From: DATHTC01 sp035456465
GTDB taxonomy: Bacteria > Actinomycetota > Thermoleophilia > Gaiellales > Gaiellaceae
Assembly (NCBI GenBank): GCA_035456465.1
Contig: DATIDD010000032.1
Coordinates: 1 to 64,000, forward strand
Direction: 5' to 3'
Length of the DNA stretch: 64,000 nt
A program made the translations under genes and the position numbers. Shown here in pieces: positions 48,891-57,048 of this stretch. Under the pieces are notes generated by a model. The model did no database searches. It worked only from the letters and a program-made list of their open reading frames with translations, and had not been told where the DNA came from. How positions within the stretch are numbered: the first letter of the stretch is position 1; every line of letters begins with the position of its first letter.

Positions 48891-48896
48891 AGTGTA
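48891..48896 (-). promoter_or_regulatory. Likely -10 of efp
   Basis: TACACT on the minus strand, nine bases before the efp GTG at 48881; only 16 bases separate efp from pepP. Confidence 0.4.
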
Positions 48897-48897
48897 G

Positions 48898-49935
48898 CTA
48901 GGAGACGGTTCGTAGCTCCTTCGCCACCCGCGACATCCGCTCGCAGCCGCCGCCGGTGACGACCACGAGGTCCTCGATCCGGATCCCGCCCTCGCCGGGG
49001 AGGTAGATCCCCGGCTCGACGGAGACGACGTTCCCGGCTGCGAGCGTGTCCGCCGACTCCGGCCGCAGCACCGGCGCCTCGTGGATCTCCATCCCGACGC
49101 CGTGGCCGAGCCCGTGCCCGAAGGTCCCCTCGAACTCGGTCGCGTCGATCAGCCTCCGTGGCACCGCGTCGGCGTCCCTGCCGGACACGCCCGGGGCCAC
49201 CGCCTCCAGCCCGGCGAGCTGCGCGTCGTGGACGAGCTCGTACGCGTCGGCGAGCCGGTCCGAGAGCTCGCCGACCGCGAACGTGCGGGTGCAGTCCGAG
49301 CAGTAGCCGCCGAAGCGCGCGCCCGCGTCCACGATCACGGTGTCGCCGTGCTCGACCGTCCGCGCGCCGGGCTCGGTGTGCGGGTTCGCGGCGTTCGGCC
49401 CCGACGCGACGATCACCGGGAAGGCGAGCCCCTGCCCGCCCTCCTCGTGGAGCAGCTGCTCCATCCGCCACGCCAGCTCCGCCTCGCTGCGGCCGACGAA
49501 CGGCTCCTCGGCGAGGCGCTCGAACGCGCGGTCGGTGATCCCGGCGGCGACCCGGATCGCGTCGAGCTCCTCGGGCTCCTTCACCGCGCGCAGGCCCAGC
49601 GTCAGGCCCGTCGTCGGCACGAGCTCGAGCTCGCCCCGGGCGAGCGTCTCGGCGGCGGCGTAGGTGACGTGGTCGGCTTCGAACAGGATCCGGCCGGAGA
49701 GTCGCTCCGCGAGGCCGACGTACAGGTTGCGGCTCACCTCGACGAACTCCGCGCTCTCGAGCCGGCGACCCTGCTCGGCGTACCGGAAGTCGGCGAAGAC
49801 GCGCACGCGGTCGGGCTCCACGAGCGCCGCGGCGTTCGAGCTCGCGAAGCCGGTGAGGTAGCGGACGTTGACGAGGTTGGTGACGAGGATCGGCCCGTCG
49901 ACGAGCGCGCGGAGGCGTTCGACGCGCTCGTTCAC
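48898..49935 (-). CDS. pepP: M24 family Xaa-Pro peptidase
   Basis: A 345-residue pita-bread aminopeptidase. An N-terminal creatinase-like domain (LVTNLVNVRYLTGFASSNAA) leads into the catalytic domain with all five metal ligands: Asp pair in TVIVDAGARFGGYCSDCTRT, His in FGHGLGHGVGMEIHEAP, Glu in VVSVEPGIYLPGEGG and RIED. It removes N-terminal residues before proline. GTG 49935 overlaps the aroQ stop (GTGA). The efp neighbour, also concerned with proline, is a conserved pairing. Confidence 0.93.
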   Translation of the reverse strand: MNERVERLRALVDGPILVTNLVNVRYLTGFASSNAAALVEPDRVRVFADFRYAEQGRRLESAEFVEVSRNLYVGLAERLSGRILFEADHVTYAAAETLARGELELVPTTGLTLGLRAVKEPEELDAIRVAAGITDRAFERLAEEPFVGRSEAELAWRMEQLLHEEGGQGLAFPVIVASGPNAANPHTEPGARTVEHGDTVIVDAGARFGGYCSDCTRTFAVGELSDRLADAYELVHDAQLAGLEAVAPGVSGRDADAVPRRLIDATEFEGTFGHGLGHGVGMEIHEAPVLRPESADTLAAGNVVSVEPGIYLPGEGGIRIEDLVVVTGGGCERMSRVAKELRTVS

Positions 49936-50363
49936 CCGGCCGCCCCGACGAGGTACTCCAGCGCCTCGCGGTACCCGTCGGGGCCCTTGCCGGTGATGCG
50001 GTGCGCGCGGACGTCCTCGAGCACGGAGACGCGCCGCCACTCCTCCCGCGCGTCCACGTCCGAGAGGTGCACCTCGACCACGGGGACCGGGACGAGCTCG
50101 AGCGCGTCGCGGATCGCCCACGAGTAGTGCGTCCACGCGGCCGGGTTGACGATCGCGCCCGACACGCCGTCGAGCAGATCGTGGCAGAACTCGACGTACT
50201 CGCCCTCGTGGTTCGTCTGCCGGCAGCGCACGGTGACCCCGAGCTCGCTGCCCCACGCGTAGATGCGCGTCTCGAGCTCGGACAGGCTCAACCCGCCGTA
50301 CATCGCGGGGTCGCGGCGACCGAGCACGTCGATGTTCACGCCGTTCAGGACGTCCACCCGCAT
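49932..50363 (-). CDS. aroQ: Type II 3-dehydroquinate dehydratase
   Basis: A 143-residue type II dehydroquinase (shikimate pathway step 3). GVNIDVLGRRDPAMYGG carries the catalytic Tyr; TNHEGEYVEFCHD and VNPAAWTHYSWAIRDAL form the site; VEVHLSDVDAREEWRRVSV has the catalytic His. It departs slightly from the usual LNGPNLNLLG start, reading LNGVNIDVLG, but every catalytic residue is kept. Encoded between aroKB and pepP. Confidence 0.94.
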   Translation of the reverse strand: MRVDVLNGVNIDVLGRRDPAMYGGLSLSELETRIYAWGSELGVTVRCRQTNHEGEYVEFCHDLLDGVSGAIVNPAAWTHYSWAIRDALELVPVPVVEVHLSDVDAREEWRRVSVLEDVRAHRITGKGPDGYREALEYLVGAAG

Positions 50364-50375
50364 CGTCGGCCGAGC

Positions 50376-51809
50376 TTATCCGGCGATCAGCGCGTCGAGC
50401 GCCGCGCGCACGTCGTCCTCCGGCACCTCGACCCCCCACCGCGGCCGTCCCGGCGCGTCCAGGAGGACGAGGCGGAGGCGGCCGTCGGCGGCCTTCTTGT
50501 CCCGCCGCAACGCCGCCCAGGCCCGCTCGCGGTCGACGCGCACGGGACGCGGGTCGAGCAGGCGTCGGACGGGCTCGTCGTCGACCCCGGAGAGCCGGAG
50601 CGCCGCGAGCAGCCCGAGCGCGACCGCCCGCCCGTGGGTCACTCCCTCGTACCCCGCCGCCGCCTCGAGCGCGTGCGCGAAGGTGTGGCCGAGGTTGAGC
50701 ACGTTGCGCGGCCCGCGGTCGTGCGGGTCGCGCAGGCATACGGCCGCCTTGAACGCGGCGCAGCGGCGGACGAGCTCGGGCTCCGGCAGCTCCCACAGCG
50801 GCTCGCCGGCGAGGAGCCCGGTCTTCACCACCTCGGCCAGGCCCTCGCGCCGCTGCCCCTCGGGGAGCGTCGCCAGGAGCGACGGGTCGACCACGGTCGC
50901 CGCCGGCCAGTGGAAGGCGCCGACGAGGTTCTTGCCGCCGCGGAGGTTCACCGCGGTCTTCCCGCCGATCGCGGCGTCGACCTGGCCCACGAGCGTCGTC
51001 GGCACCGGTACCCACGCGATCCCGCGCAGGTAGGCCGAGGCCGCGAAGCCCCCGGCGTCGGTCGTGCAGCCGCCGCCGAGGGCGACGAGCGTGCCGCCGC
51101 GGTCGAGGCGGAGGTCGTCCCAGAGCCGCCCGACCGCTTCGAGCGTCTTCGCCTCCTCGCCCGGCGGCAGCTCGTGGGTCGAGTCGAGACGCGCCCCGAG
51201 CGCCAGCTGCGCGTCGGCGCCGTGGATCCCGGCCACGTGCGGGTCCGAGACGAGCGCGACGCGGCCGGCGCCCGGGACGAGCGAGCCGAGCAGCCCGAGC
51301 GCGCCCGGCTCGACGTGGACGCCGGCGGCGGCCAGCGCGATTCCGTCGACGTCGCGCGTCCTGGCGTCGGCGACCTCCTGGTAGAGGGCCTCCCGCTCCT
51401 CGTACAGCCGGCGGAACTCGCCCTCGTCCTGCGCCAGGGGCCGCTCCGAGCCGGCCACGCGCGCCCACGCCTCGTCGACGTCGACCTCCACGAGCACGGC
51501 GACGGCCCGCGCGCGGAGCGCCTCCCGCACCCGCTCGGAGAGGATCGCGCCGCCGCCGAGGGACAGGACGGCGGGCACGGCATCCGCGAGCGCCTCGACG
51601 GTCAGCTCCTCCTCGAGCTCACGGAACGCCGCCTCGCCGCGCTCGGCCCACAGGCGCGCGATCGGCAGCCCGACCTCCCGCTCCAGCTCCGCGTCGACGT
51701 CGACGAACGGCCGTCCGAGCCGCGCCGCGGCCTCCGCGCCGAGGCTCGACTTCCCCGAGCCCATGAAGCCGACGAGGGCGACGTGTCGGGTCAGCGCCGC
51801 CGGGCCCAC
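50376..51809 (-). CDS. aroKB: Bifunctional shikimate kinase / 3-dehydroquinate synthase
   Basis: A 477-residue fusion. Residues 1-165 are shikimate kinase (Walker A ALVGFMGSGKSS with Lys20, VDVDAELE, FRELEEE, VLSLGGGA). Residues about 170-477 are dehydroquinate synthase (LVALGGGCTTDAGGFAASAY, RGIAWVPVPTTLVGQVDAAI, GGKTAVNLRGGKN, NLGHTFAHALE). The synthase half is a little shorter than the free enzyme. It covers steps 2 and 5 of the shikimate pathway. Start: GTG 51809, or CTG 51794, which overlaps the aroC stop as CTGA; both have weak ribosome sites. Follows aroC. Confidence 0.93.
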   Translation of the reverse strand: MGPAALTRHVALVGFMGSGKSSLGAEAAARLGRPFVDVDAELEREVGLPIARLWAERGEAAFRELEEELTVEALADAVPAVLSLGGGAILSERVREALRARAVAVLVEVDVDEAWARVAGSERPLAQDEGEFRRLYEEREALYQEVADARTRDVDGIALAAAGVHVEPGALGLLGSLVPGAGRVALVSDPHVAGIHGADAQLALGARLDSTHELPPGEEAKTLEAVGRLWDDLRLDRGGTLVALGGGCTTDAGGFAASAYLRGIAWVPVPTTLVGQVDAAIGGKTAVNLRGGKNLVGAFHWPAATVVDPSLLATLPEGQRREGLAEVVKTGLLAGEPLWELPEPELVRRCAAFKAAVCLRDPHDRGPRNVLNLGHTFAHALEAAAGYEGVTHGRAVALGLLAALRLSGVDDEPVRRLLDPRPVRVDRERAWAALRRDKKAADGRLRLVLLDAPGRPRWGVEVPEDDVRAALDALIAG

Positions 51810-52885
51810 GGGATCCGCGCGAGGTAGTGCGCGTGGGCGGCCACGAGGTCCCCGATCGCGTCCCCGCCGAACTTCTCGCGGGTCGCGCGGGCGAGCTCCC
51901 ACGCCACCGCCGCCTCCGCGACGACCGCGAGCGCCTCGACGGCGGCGACGTCGCTGCGCTCGACGAGCGCCTCGGCCGGCTCGCCGGACTCGAGGTCGAC
52001 GGTCCGCAGCGGGCGCATCAGCGTCGGCAGCGGCTTCATCGCGAGGCGGACGACGACCTCCTCGCCGTTCGAGATGCCGCCCTCGATCCCGCCGGCGCGG
52101 TTCGTCGTGCGACGGAGGCCCTCGCCGATCTCGTCGTGCGCGGCCGACCCCCGCTCGCGGGCCAGCGCGAGCCCGTCGCCGACCTCCACGCTCTTCACGG
52201 CCTGGATCCCCATCAGCGCCGCGGCCAGCCGGGCGTCGAGCCGGGCCTCCCGCGTCGCATAGGAGCCGAGCCCGGGCGGCACCCCCGTCGCGCGTACCTC
52301 GGCCACCCCGCCGAGCGTGTCGCGGTCGCCCCGGGCCGCGTCGACCGCGGCGCGCATCTCCTCCTCCCCCGTCGCGCCGCCGATCTCCACGGCCGCGCCG
52401 CGCACGTCGACCCCGAGCTGTCGGAGGAGCGCCTTCGCGACCGCCCCCGCGGCGACGTGGACCGCCGTGTGGCGCGCGCTCGCCCGCTCGAGCGCGTCGC
52501 GGACGTCGTCGAGGCCGTACTTGAGCGCACCCGAGAGGTCGGCGTGGCCGGGCCGCGGCACCGTCACGCGCCTCGTGCCCTTCCCCGCCGGCTCTCCCTC
52601 CGGCCGCCACGGGGCCATCCCCCAGGCCCAGTTCGCGTGGTCGCGGTTGCGGACGACGAGCGCGAGCGGCGTCCCCAGCGTCCGGCCGTGCCGGAGGCCG
52701 GCGAGCACCTCGACCTCGTCCGTCTCGATGCGCTGGCGTGGGCTGCGGCCGTAGCCCTCCTGCCGCCGCCGCAGGTCGTCGTCGATCGCGGCCCGGTCGA
52801 GCTCGAGCCCGGCCGGCAGCCCGGTGAGGATCGCGACGAGCGCGGGGCCGTGCGACTCGCCGGCGGTGACGAGCGCGAGGGTCAC
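51791..52885 (-). CDS. aroC: Chorismate synthase
   Basis: A 364-residue FMN-dependent chorismate synthase (last shikimate step, EPSP to chorismate). Motifs: TAGESHGPALVAILTGLPAG, GRSPRQRIETDEVEVL, VTVPRPGHADLSGALKYG and ERASARHTAVHVAAG, later NRAGGIEGGISNGEEVVVR. GTG 52885 gives the family start and lies seven bases after a TACGCT -10, so the aroC-aroKB-aroQ-pepP unit probably begins with a leaderless mRNA. Confidence 0.96.
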   Translation of the reverse strand: MTLALVTAGESHGPALVAILTGLPAGLELDRAAIDDDLRRRQEGYGRSPRQRIETDEVEVLAGLRHGRTLGTPLALVVRNRDHANWAWGMAPWRPEGEPAGKGTRRVTVPRPGHADLSGALKYGLDDVRDALERASARHTAVHVAAGAVAKALLRQLGVDVRGAAVEIGGATGEEEMRAAVDAARGDRDTLGGVAEVRATGVPPGLGSYATREARLDARLAAALMGIQAVKSVEVGDGLALARERGSAAHDEIGEGLRRTTNRAGGIEGGISNGEEVVVRLAMKPLPTLMRPLRTVDLESGEPAEALVERSDVAAVEALAVVAEAAVAWELARATREKFGGDAIGDLVAAHAHYLARIPWARRR

Positions 52886-52892
52886 GGCGCGG

Positions 52893-52898
52893 AGCGTA
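52893..52898 (-). promoter_or_regulatory. Leaderless -10 of aroC
   Basis: TACGCT on the minus strand, seven bases before the aroC GTG. The remaining about 190 bases up to 53085 hold purine-rich stretches but nothing else I can name. Confidence 0.5.
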
Positions 52899-53084
52899 CA
52901 GCGGCGCCCCAGGCGCGACCGCGGGGGTTGCGTCCCGGCTGCACGTGTACTAAGACGTGAGGTAGGAGGCAGGAGGGAGATCACGTGCGCGCCGGAACCG
53001 AGGACGGCGCTGCGGCACGGGCCCTGGACGTCGTGGCTTTCCCGCCTCAGAGCGATAGCCATTCGACAAGGGGGTTCGAGCTCC

Positions 53085-54818
53085 ATGGGCACTGCCCGAA
53101 ATCGCGCCCGCCGGCGTCTGCTGGGGACGCTGACGGCGCTTGCGAGCCTGACGGTCACGCTCGTTGCCGGCGCGGCCGTCGCCGCGCCCGGGGTGACACC
53201 GGCCACGGTGACGGACGAGATGCTGCCGGGCGAGACGGCGACGATCGCCAAGAGCGTCGAGACGTCGCCGATCCCGCCGCGGCCGGACATCTTCTTCCTC
53301 GCCGACACCACGGGGAGCATGGGCGGGGCGATCGCCAACGTCCGCACCAACGCCGCCTCGGTGATGAGCCAGGTGCTCGCCGCGCAGCCCGACGCGCAGT
53401 TCGGCGTCGGCGAGTACAAGGACGTCGGCGACGCGTTCGTCTACCGGCTGAACCAGGCCATCACCGCGAACACCACGGACGTCCAGACGGGCATCAACGC
53501 CTGGGCGGCGAGCGGCGGCGGCGACACGCCGGAGGCGCAGCTGTTCGCGCTCCAGTCGCTGGCGACGAGCGCCGCCACCGGCTTCCGGACCGGCTCGTCG
53601 CGGATCGTCGTCTGGTTCGGCGACGCACCCGGCCACGACCCGAGCAACGGGGCGACGGAGGCCTCGGCCACCGCCGCACTCGTCGCGGCCGGGATCCGCG
53701 TGATCGCGATCAGCACCGGCGCGAACCAGCTCAACGCGACCGGCCAGGCGACCAGGATCACGAACGCGACCGGCGGCGTGTTCCTCCCCGGCGCGAGCGA
53801 CTCGCAGGTGGCGGATGCGATCCTCGCCGGGCTGCAGAACCTGCCCGCCACGGTCACGCACAGCGTCACCTGTCCTGCGGGCGTGTCCGCGACCCTCACG
53901 CCTGCGAGCCAGACGGTGACGAGCGGCGGCACGGTCAACTTCTCCGAGACCTACGGCGTCGACGCCGGGACGCTCGCCGGCACCTACGTGTGCACCGTCG
54001 ACTTCCTCGTCAACGGCGTCGCCGGCGGGCCTGCGTTCCGGGAGACGATCACGATCACCGTCCCGGCGCCGGATCTGGCGATCACCAAGACCGGCCCGGC
54101 ACTCGTGACCGAGGGCAACGACGTCACGTACACCGTCACGGCCAGCAACCTGGGCCCGACGACGGCGACCGGCGTCACGGTCAGCGACCCGGTGCCCGCA
54201 GGCTCGACCTTCGTCTCGGCGAGCGCCGGCTGCACCCAGGCCGCAGGCGTGGTCACGTGCACCGCCGGCACGCTCGCTCCCGGAGCCTCGGCTGCGTTCA
54301 CGATCGTGGTCAAGGCGGGCTCGGGGACGTCGCTGACGAACACGGCGACGGTCGCGGGCGACCAGCCCGACCCGAACCTCGCCAACAACTCGGCGACCGT
54401 GGTCACCGAGATCAACCTCAACCCCGTGTGCACCGCGGCCGTCACGGGCCTCGGCGACCTCTGGCCGCCGAACCACAAGCTCGTGTCCGGCCGGATCGCC
54501 GGCGTCACCGATCCCGACGGCGACCCGGTCTCGCTCACGATCACCGGGATCACCCAGGACGAGCCGGTCGACGCGACCGGGAACGGCGACGGAAACACGT
54601 CGCCCGACGCCACGATCGGCTCCGGCGGCGCATTCGCGGTTCGCGCCGAGCGGGCCGGGACGGGCGACGGACGCGTGTACGCGATCGCGTTCACCGCGTC
54701 CGACGGCCTCGGGGGCAGCTGCTCCGCCACGCTGCTCGCCGGCGTCCCGCACGACCAGGGCAACGGCGACACGGCGGTGAACTCGGCTCCGCCGTCGTAC
54801 GACTCCACGGCGCCGTAG
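53085..54818 (+). CDS. Secreted vWA / DUF11 domain protein
   Basis: A 577-residue exported protein. A twin-arginine-like basic N-terminus (RNRARRRLLG) and hydrophobic core end near AAVAAPG. A von Willebrand A domain follows with the MIDAS-type FFLADTTGSMGGAI. Then a DUF11 repeat (DLAITKTGPALVTEGNDVTY to NTATVAGDQPDPNLANNSAT) and a C-terminal beta domain with LWPPNHKLV and DPDGDPVSLTITGITQDEPV, a module seen in many large surface proteins. Probably an adhesive or matrix protein; no sortase motif. It is a single plus-strand gene inserted between aroE and aroC. Confidence 0.85.
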   Translation: MGTARNRARRRLLGTLTALASLTVTLVAGAAVAAPGVTPATVTDEMLPGETATIAKSVETSPIPPRPDIFFLADTTGSMGGAIANVRTNAASVMSQVLAAQPDAQFGVGEYKDVGDAFVYRLNQAITANTTDVQTGINAWAASGGGDTPEAQLFALQSLATSAATGFRTGSSRIVVWFGDAPGHDPSNGATEASATAALVAAGIRVIAISTGANQLNATGQATRITNATGGVFLPGASDSQVADAILAGLQNLPATVTHSVTCPAGVSATLTPASQTVTSGGTVNFSETYGVDAGTLAGTYVCTVDFLVNGVAGGPAFRETITITVPAPDLAITKTGPALVTEGNDVTYTVTASNLGPTTATGVTVSDPVPAGSTFVSASAGCTQAAGVVTCTAGTLAPGASAAFTIVVKAGSGTSLTNTATVAGDQPDPNLANNSATVVTEINLNPVCTAAVTGLGDLWPPNHKLVSGRIAGVTDPDGDPVSLTITGITQDEPVDATGNGDGNTSPDATIGSGGAFAVRAERAGTGDGRVYAIAFTASDGLGGSCSATLLAGVPHDQGNGDTAVNSAPPSYDSTAP

Positions 54819-54839
54819 GGCGGCGGCAACGTGGTGCGA

Positions 54840-54867
54840 GGGAGGGCCCGCCACGGCGGGCCCTCCC
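54840..54867. terminator. Bidirectional terminator hairpin between vWA gene and aroE
   Basis: A perfect 13-bp inverted repeat GGGAGGGCCCGCC / GGCGGGCCCTCCC with a 2-base centre (about 12 bp with a 4-base loop), midway between two convergent genes. Confidence 0.8.
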
Positions 54868-54872
54868 CGCGT

Positions 54873-55604
54873 CTAGGGCCGAACGACGCTGCGCATCACC
54901 TCGATCGGCGCCGGGATCCCCGTCCAGCGCTCGAACGAGGCCGCGCCCTGGCGGACGAGGATCTCGAGGCCGTCGACGACGCGGCACCCCGCCGTCCGGG
55001 CCGCGGCCACGAGGGCGGTGTCGTCGCCGTCGCGCGTGTACGCGAGGTCGACCACCGTCTGGCCCGGGCGCGGCTCGACCAGCAGTCCGTCCACGACCGG
55101 CGTGGCGTTCACGAGCAGGGTCGCGTCCGCGTCCCGCGGCGGCCAGTCGGGGTCGCGCCGACCGGCGAGGCGGACCTCCGCGCCGGCGTCGGAGAGCGCC
55201 GCGGCGACCGCGAGCGCCGCGCCGCCCCCGCCGAGCACGAGCGCGCGTGCCCCGCGCGGCTCCACCGCGTCGACGACGGCGGCCCCGTCGGTCGACGAGC
55301 CGAGGATCCGGCCATCGCGGACGACGAGGGTGTTGACCGACGCGGCGCGGGCGGCGGCACGGTCGAGCTCGTCGCAGAGCTCGGCGACGGCGCGCTTGTG
55401 CGGGATCGTCACGTTCGCCCCGGCGAAGCCGAGGGCGACGAGCCCGCGGACGGCGTCCTCGAGCTCGGCGGGGCCGACGTCGAGCGCGACGTAGGCCCAG
55501 TCGAGGCCGCGCGCGGCGAAGGCCGCGTTCTGCATCGCCGGCGAGCGCGAGTGCGCGACGGGGTGCCCGAGCAGCGCGACGAGGCGGGTGGAGGCGGTGA
55601 TCAT
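54873..55604 (-). CDS. aroE: Shikimate 5-dehydrogenase
   Basis: A 243-residue NADP-dependent shikimate dehydrogenase (step 4). N-terminal LLGHPVAHSRSPAMQNAAF, catalytic Lys in GANVTIPHKRAVAEL, ASVNTLV and SSTDGAAVVDAVE, and the nucleotide loop VLGGGGAALAVAAAL, which has four glycines. Slightly shorter than the usual 270. ATG 55604 matches family starts. Separated from mltG by a 16-bp palindrome, and from aroC by the opposite-strand vWA gene. Confidence 0.94.
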   Translation of the reverse strand: MITASTRLVALLGHPVAHSRSPAMQNAAFAARGLDWAYVALDVGPAELEDAVRGLVALGFAGANVTIPHKRAVAELCDELDRAAARAASVNTLVVRDGRILGSSTDGAAVVDAVEPRGARALVLGGGGAALAVAAALSDAGAEVRLAGRRDPDWPPRDADATLLVNATPVVDGLLVEPRPGQTVVDLAYTRDGDDTALVAAARTAGCRVVDGLEILVRQGAASFERWTGIPAPIEVMRSVVRP

Positions 55605-55664
55605 GCGCCCATTCTCGCGTGGCGCCCGTGGAGCGATCGGCACGGACTCGTCACGAAGCGGCCA

Positions 55665-55699
55665 GGTCCGGGGACAGTCCTAGGGACTGTCCCCGGACC
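55665..55699. repeat. Perfect 16-bp palindrome (REP-like element)
   Basis: Arms GGTCCGGGGACAGTCC and GGACTGTCCCCGGACC are fully complementary around a TAG centre. A second small inverted repeat (CCGGCAGGGTGCCGG) adjoins. It lies between mltG and aroE, where it could terminate mltG mRNA, but the sequence resembles dispersed GGGGACAGTCC palindromes known from many genomes rather than a simple terminator. Confidence 0.75.
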
Positions 55700-55734
55700 G
55701 GCAGGGTGCCGGCCGCTCGGCGCGCCTGCGCCGC

Positions 55735-56652
55735 TCAGCCGCAGCCGTAGCCGTACTCGCAGGCCTTGCGGTAGAACTCCGCCTCGCTCGCGGTGAAGAA
55801 GTGGTGCACCTTGTCGGGCTTGCGGACGAAGAACAGGTACGGGGCCTTCGCCGGGTGCGCGGCCGCCTGGATCGAGGCGAGGCCCGGGTTCGCGATCGGC
55901 GTCGGCGGCAGCCCGGTGCGCGTGCGCGTGTTGTACGGGTTGTCGGACTCGAGCTGCGACTGCCGCAGCGGCTCCGTCCCCGGGACGTCGAGCCCGTAGC
56001 GGATCGTCGCGTCGATCCCGAGCGGCATCCGGGCCTTGAGCCGGTTGTAGATCACGGCGGCCACCAGCGGCCGCTCGTCCGGGGCGATCGTCTCCTTCTC
56101 GACCATCGAGGCGATGATCACGACGTCGTACGCGGTGAGGTTCTTCGCGGCCGCCGCCTTCAGGTCGACCTTCCGCCACGCCTTCCGGAACGCGGTCAGC
56201 TGCTTCTCCACGAGCTGGCGCGTCGTCGTCTTCGCGGTGAAGTCGTAGGTGGCCGGAAAGAGGAACCCCTCGAGCGGGCGGCGCTTGCCGTCGCCGGCGA
56301 ACTCGGCCGGCAGCCGGCTCCGCGCCGTGAGGGCGAGGTACTGCTTCTCGGACAGCCGCGGGGTCACCTTGCGCTTCCGGCGCGCGATCCGGTCGACCGC
56401 CGTGATCCGCGCGGCCATCTGCTTCCGGGTGAAGCCCTCGGGGAAGACGATGCGCAGCGGCTTCGGCGGCGGCGCGGCCGCGGTGGTCGCCGGCGGCGAC
56501 GGCGGATCGTCGGCTGCGACGCCGTTGACCGCCTTCGCCCCGAGCCACACGGCGACGCCGATCGCGCCGACGAGCAGCGTCAGCGCGACGACGCGACGGA
56601 CGACGACCCGCCGCGACGTCGGCCCCGACGGCCTGTCGGCCCGCACGCTCAC
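55735..56652 (-). CDS. mltG: Endolytic murein transglycosylase MltG (YceG)
   Basis: A 305-residue membrane-anchored lytic transglycosylase that cuts nascent peptidoglycan. One N-terminal helix (VVALTLLVGAIGVAVWLGA), a LysM-like segment (RIVFPEGFTRKQMAARI), then the YceG domain with catalytic Glu in IIASMVEKETIAPDERPLVA, AVIYNRLKARMPLGIDATI and LPPTPIANPGLASIQAAAHP. ATG overlaps the ruvX stop by four bases. Order alaS-ruvX-mltG-aroE is classic in actinobacteria. Confidence 0.94.
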   Translation of the reverse strand: MSVRADRPSGPTSRRVVVRRVVALTLLVGAIGVAVWLGAKAVNGVAADDPPSPPATTAAAPPPKPLRIVFPEGFTRKQMAARITAVDRIARRKRKVTPRLSEKQYLALTARSRLPAEFAGDGKRRPLEGFLFPATYDFTAKTTTRQLVEKQLTAFRKAWRKVDLKAAAAKNLTAYDVVIIASMVEKETIAPDERPLVAAVIYNRLKARMPLGIDATIRYGLDVPGTEPLRQSQLESDNPYNTRTRTGLPPTPIANPGLASIQAAAHPAKAPYLFFVRKPDKVHHFFTASEAEFYRKACEYGYGCG

Positions 56653-57041
56653 GTGGCGCGGCCCGCCCGGGCGAGATAGCCCTCGAGCAGGTGCGCCGCG
56701 GCCCGGGCGTCCTCGTCCCCGGCGCCGCCGCTGCGCGACGCGAGGACCGTCGTGAACCGCTCGTCGAACGTCTCCACCGGCACCGCCACCACCTCCCGCA
56801 GCGCCTCCACGAACCGCTCCGTCTCGGCTGCCTGGCCCCCGGCCTCCCCGCGAAGCGTCAACGGCATGCCGACGACGACGAGGTCGACGTCCTCCTCGCC
56901 GATCAGCCGCGCGAGCGCAGCGAGGCCCGGGCCCGTCGCGGCGCGCTCGACGACGCAGAGCGGCCGGGCCAGCGTCCCGGTCGGGTCGGAGACGGCGACG
57001 CCGGTCCGCGCGGCGCCGAAGTCGAGCGCGAGCACCTTCAT
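56649..57041 (-). CDS. ruvX: Holliday junction resolvase-like RuvX (YqgF)
   Basis: A 130-residue RNase H-fold protein: ALDFGAARTGVAVSDPTG with the first catalytic Asp, VVGMPLTLRGEAGGQA, and VETFDERFTTVLASR with the second acidic pair; a third Asp in AGDEDARAAAHLL. In other bacteria YqgF processes 16S pre-rRNA. It starts 7 bases after alaS and overlaps mltG. Confidence 0.92.
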   Translation of the reverse strand: MKVLALDFGAARTGVAVSDPTGTLARPLCVVERAATGPGLAALARLIGEEDVDLVVVGMPLTLRGEAGGQAAETERFVEALREVVAVPVETFDERFTTVLASRSGGAGDEDARAAAHLLEGYLARAGRAT

Positions 57042-57048
57042 CGGCCCC

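Noticed and set aside
52886..53084. Possible riboswitch (for example c-di-GMP) upstream of the vWA surface protein
   Set aside because: I could not find the conserved tetraloop-receptor or GCAAA-type junction motifs; only purine-rich stretches are visible.
53066..53086. tRNA T-arm-like GGGGGTTCGAGCTCC ahead of the vWA gene
   Set aside because: The flanking bases do not form a five-pair T stem and no acceptor, D or anticodon arm can be built around it.
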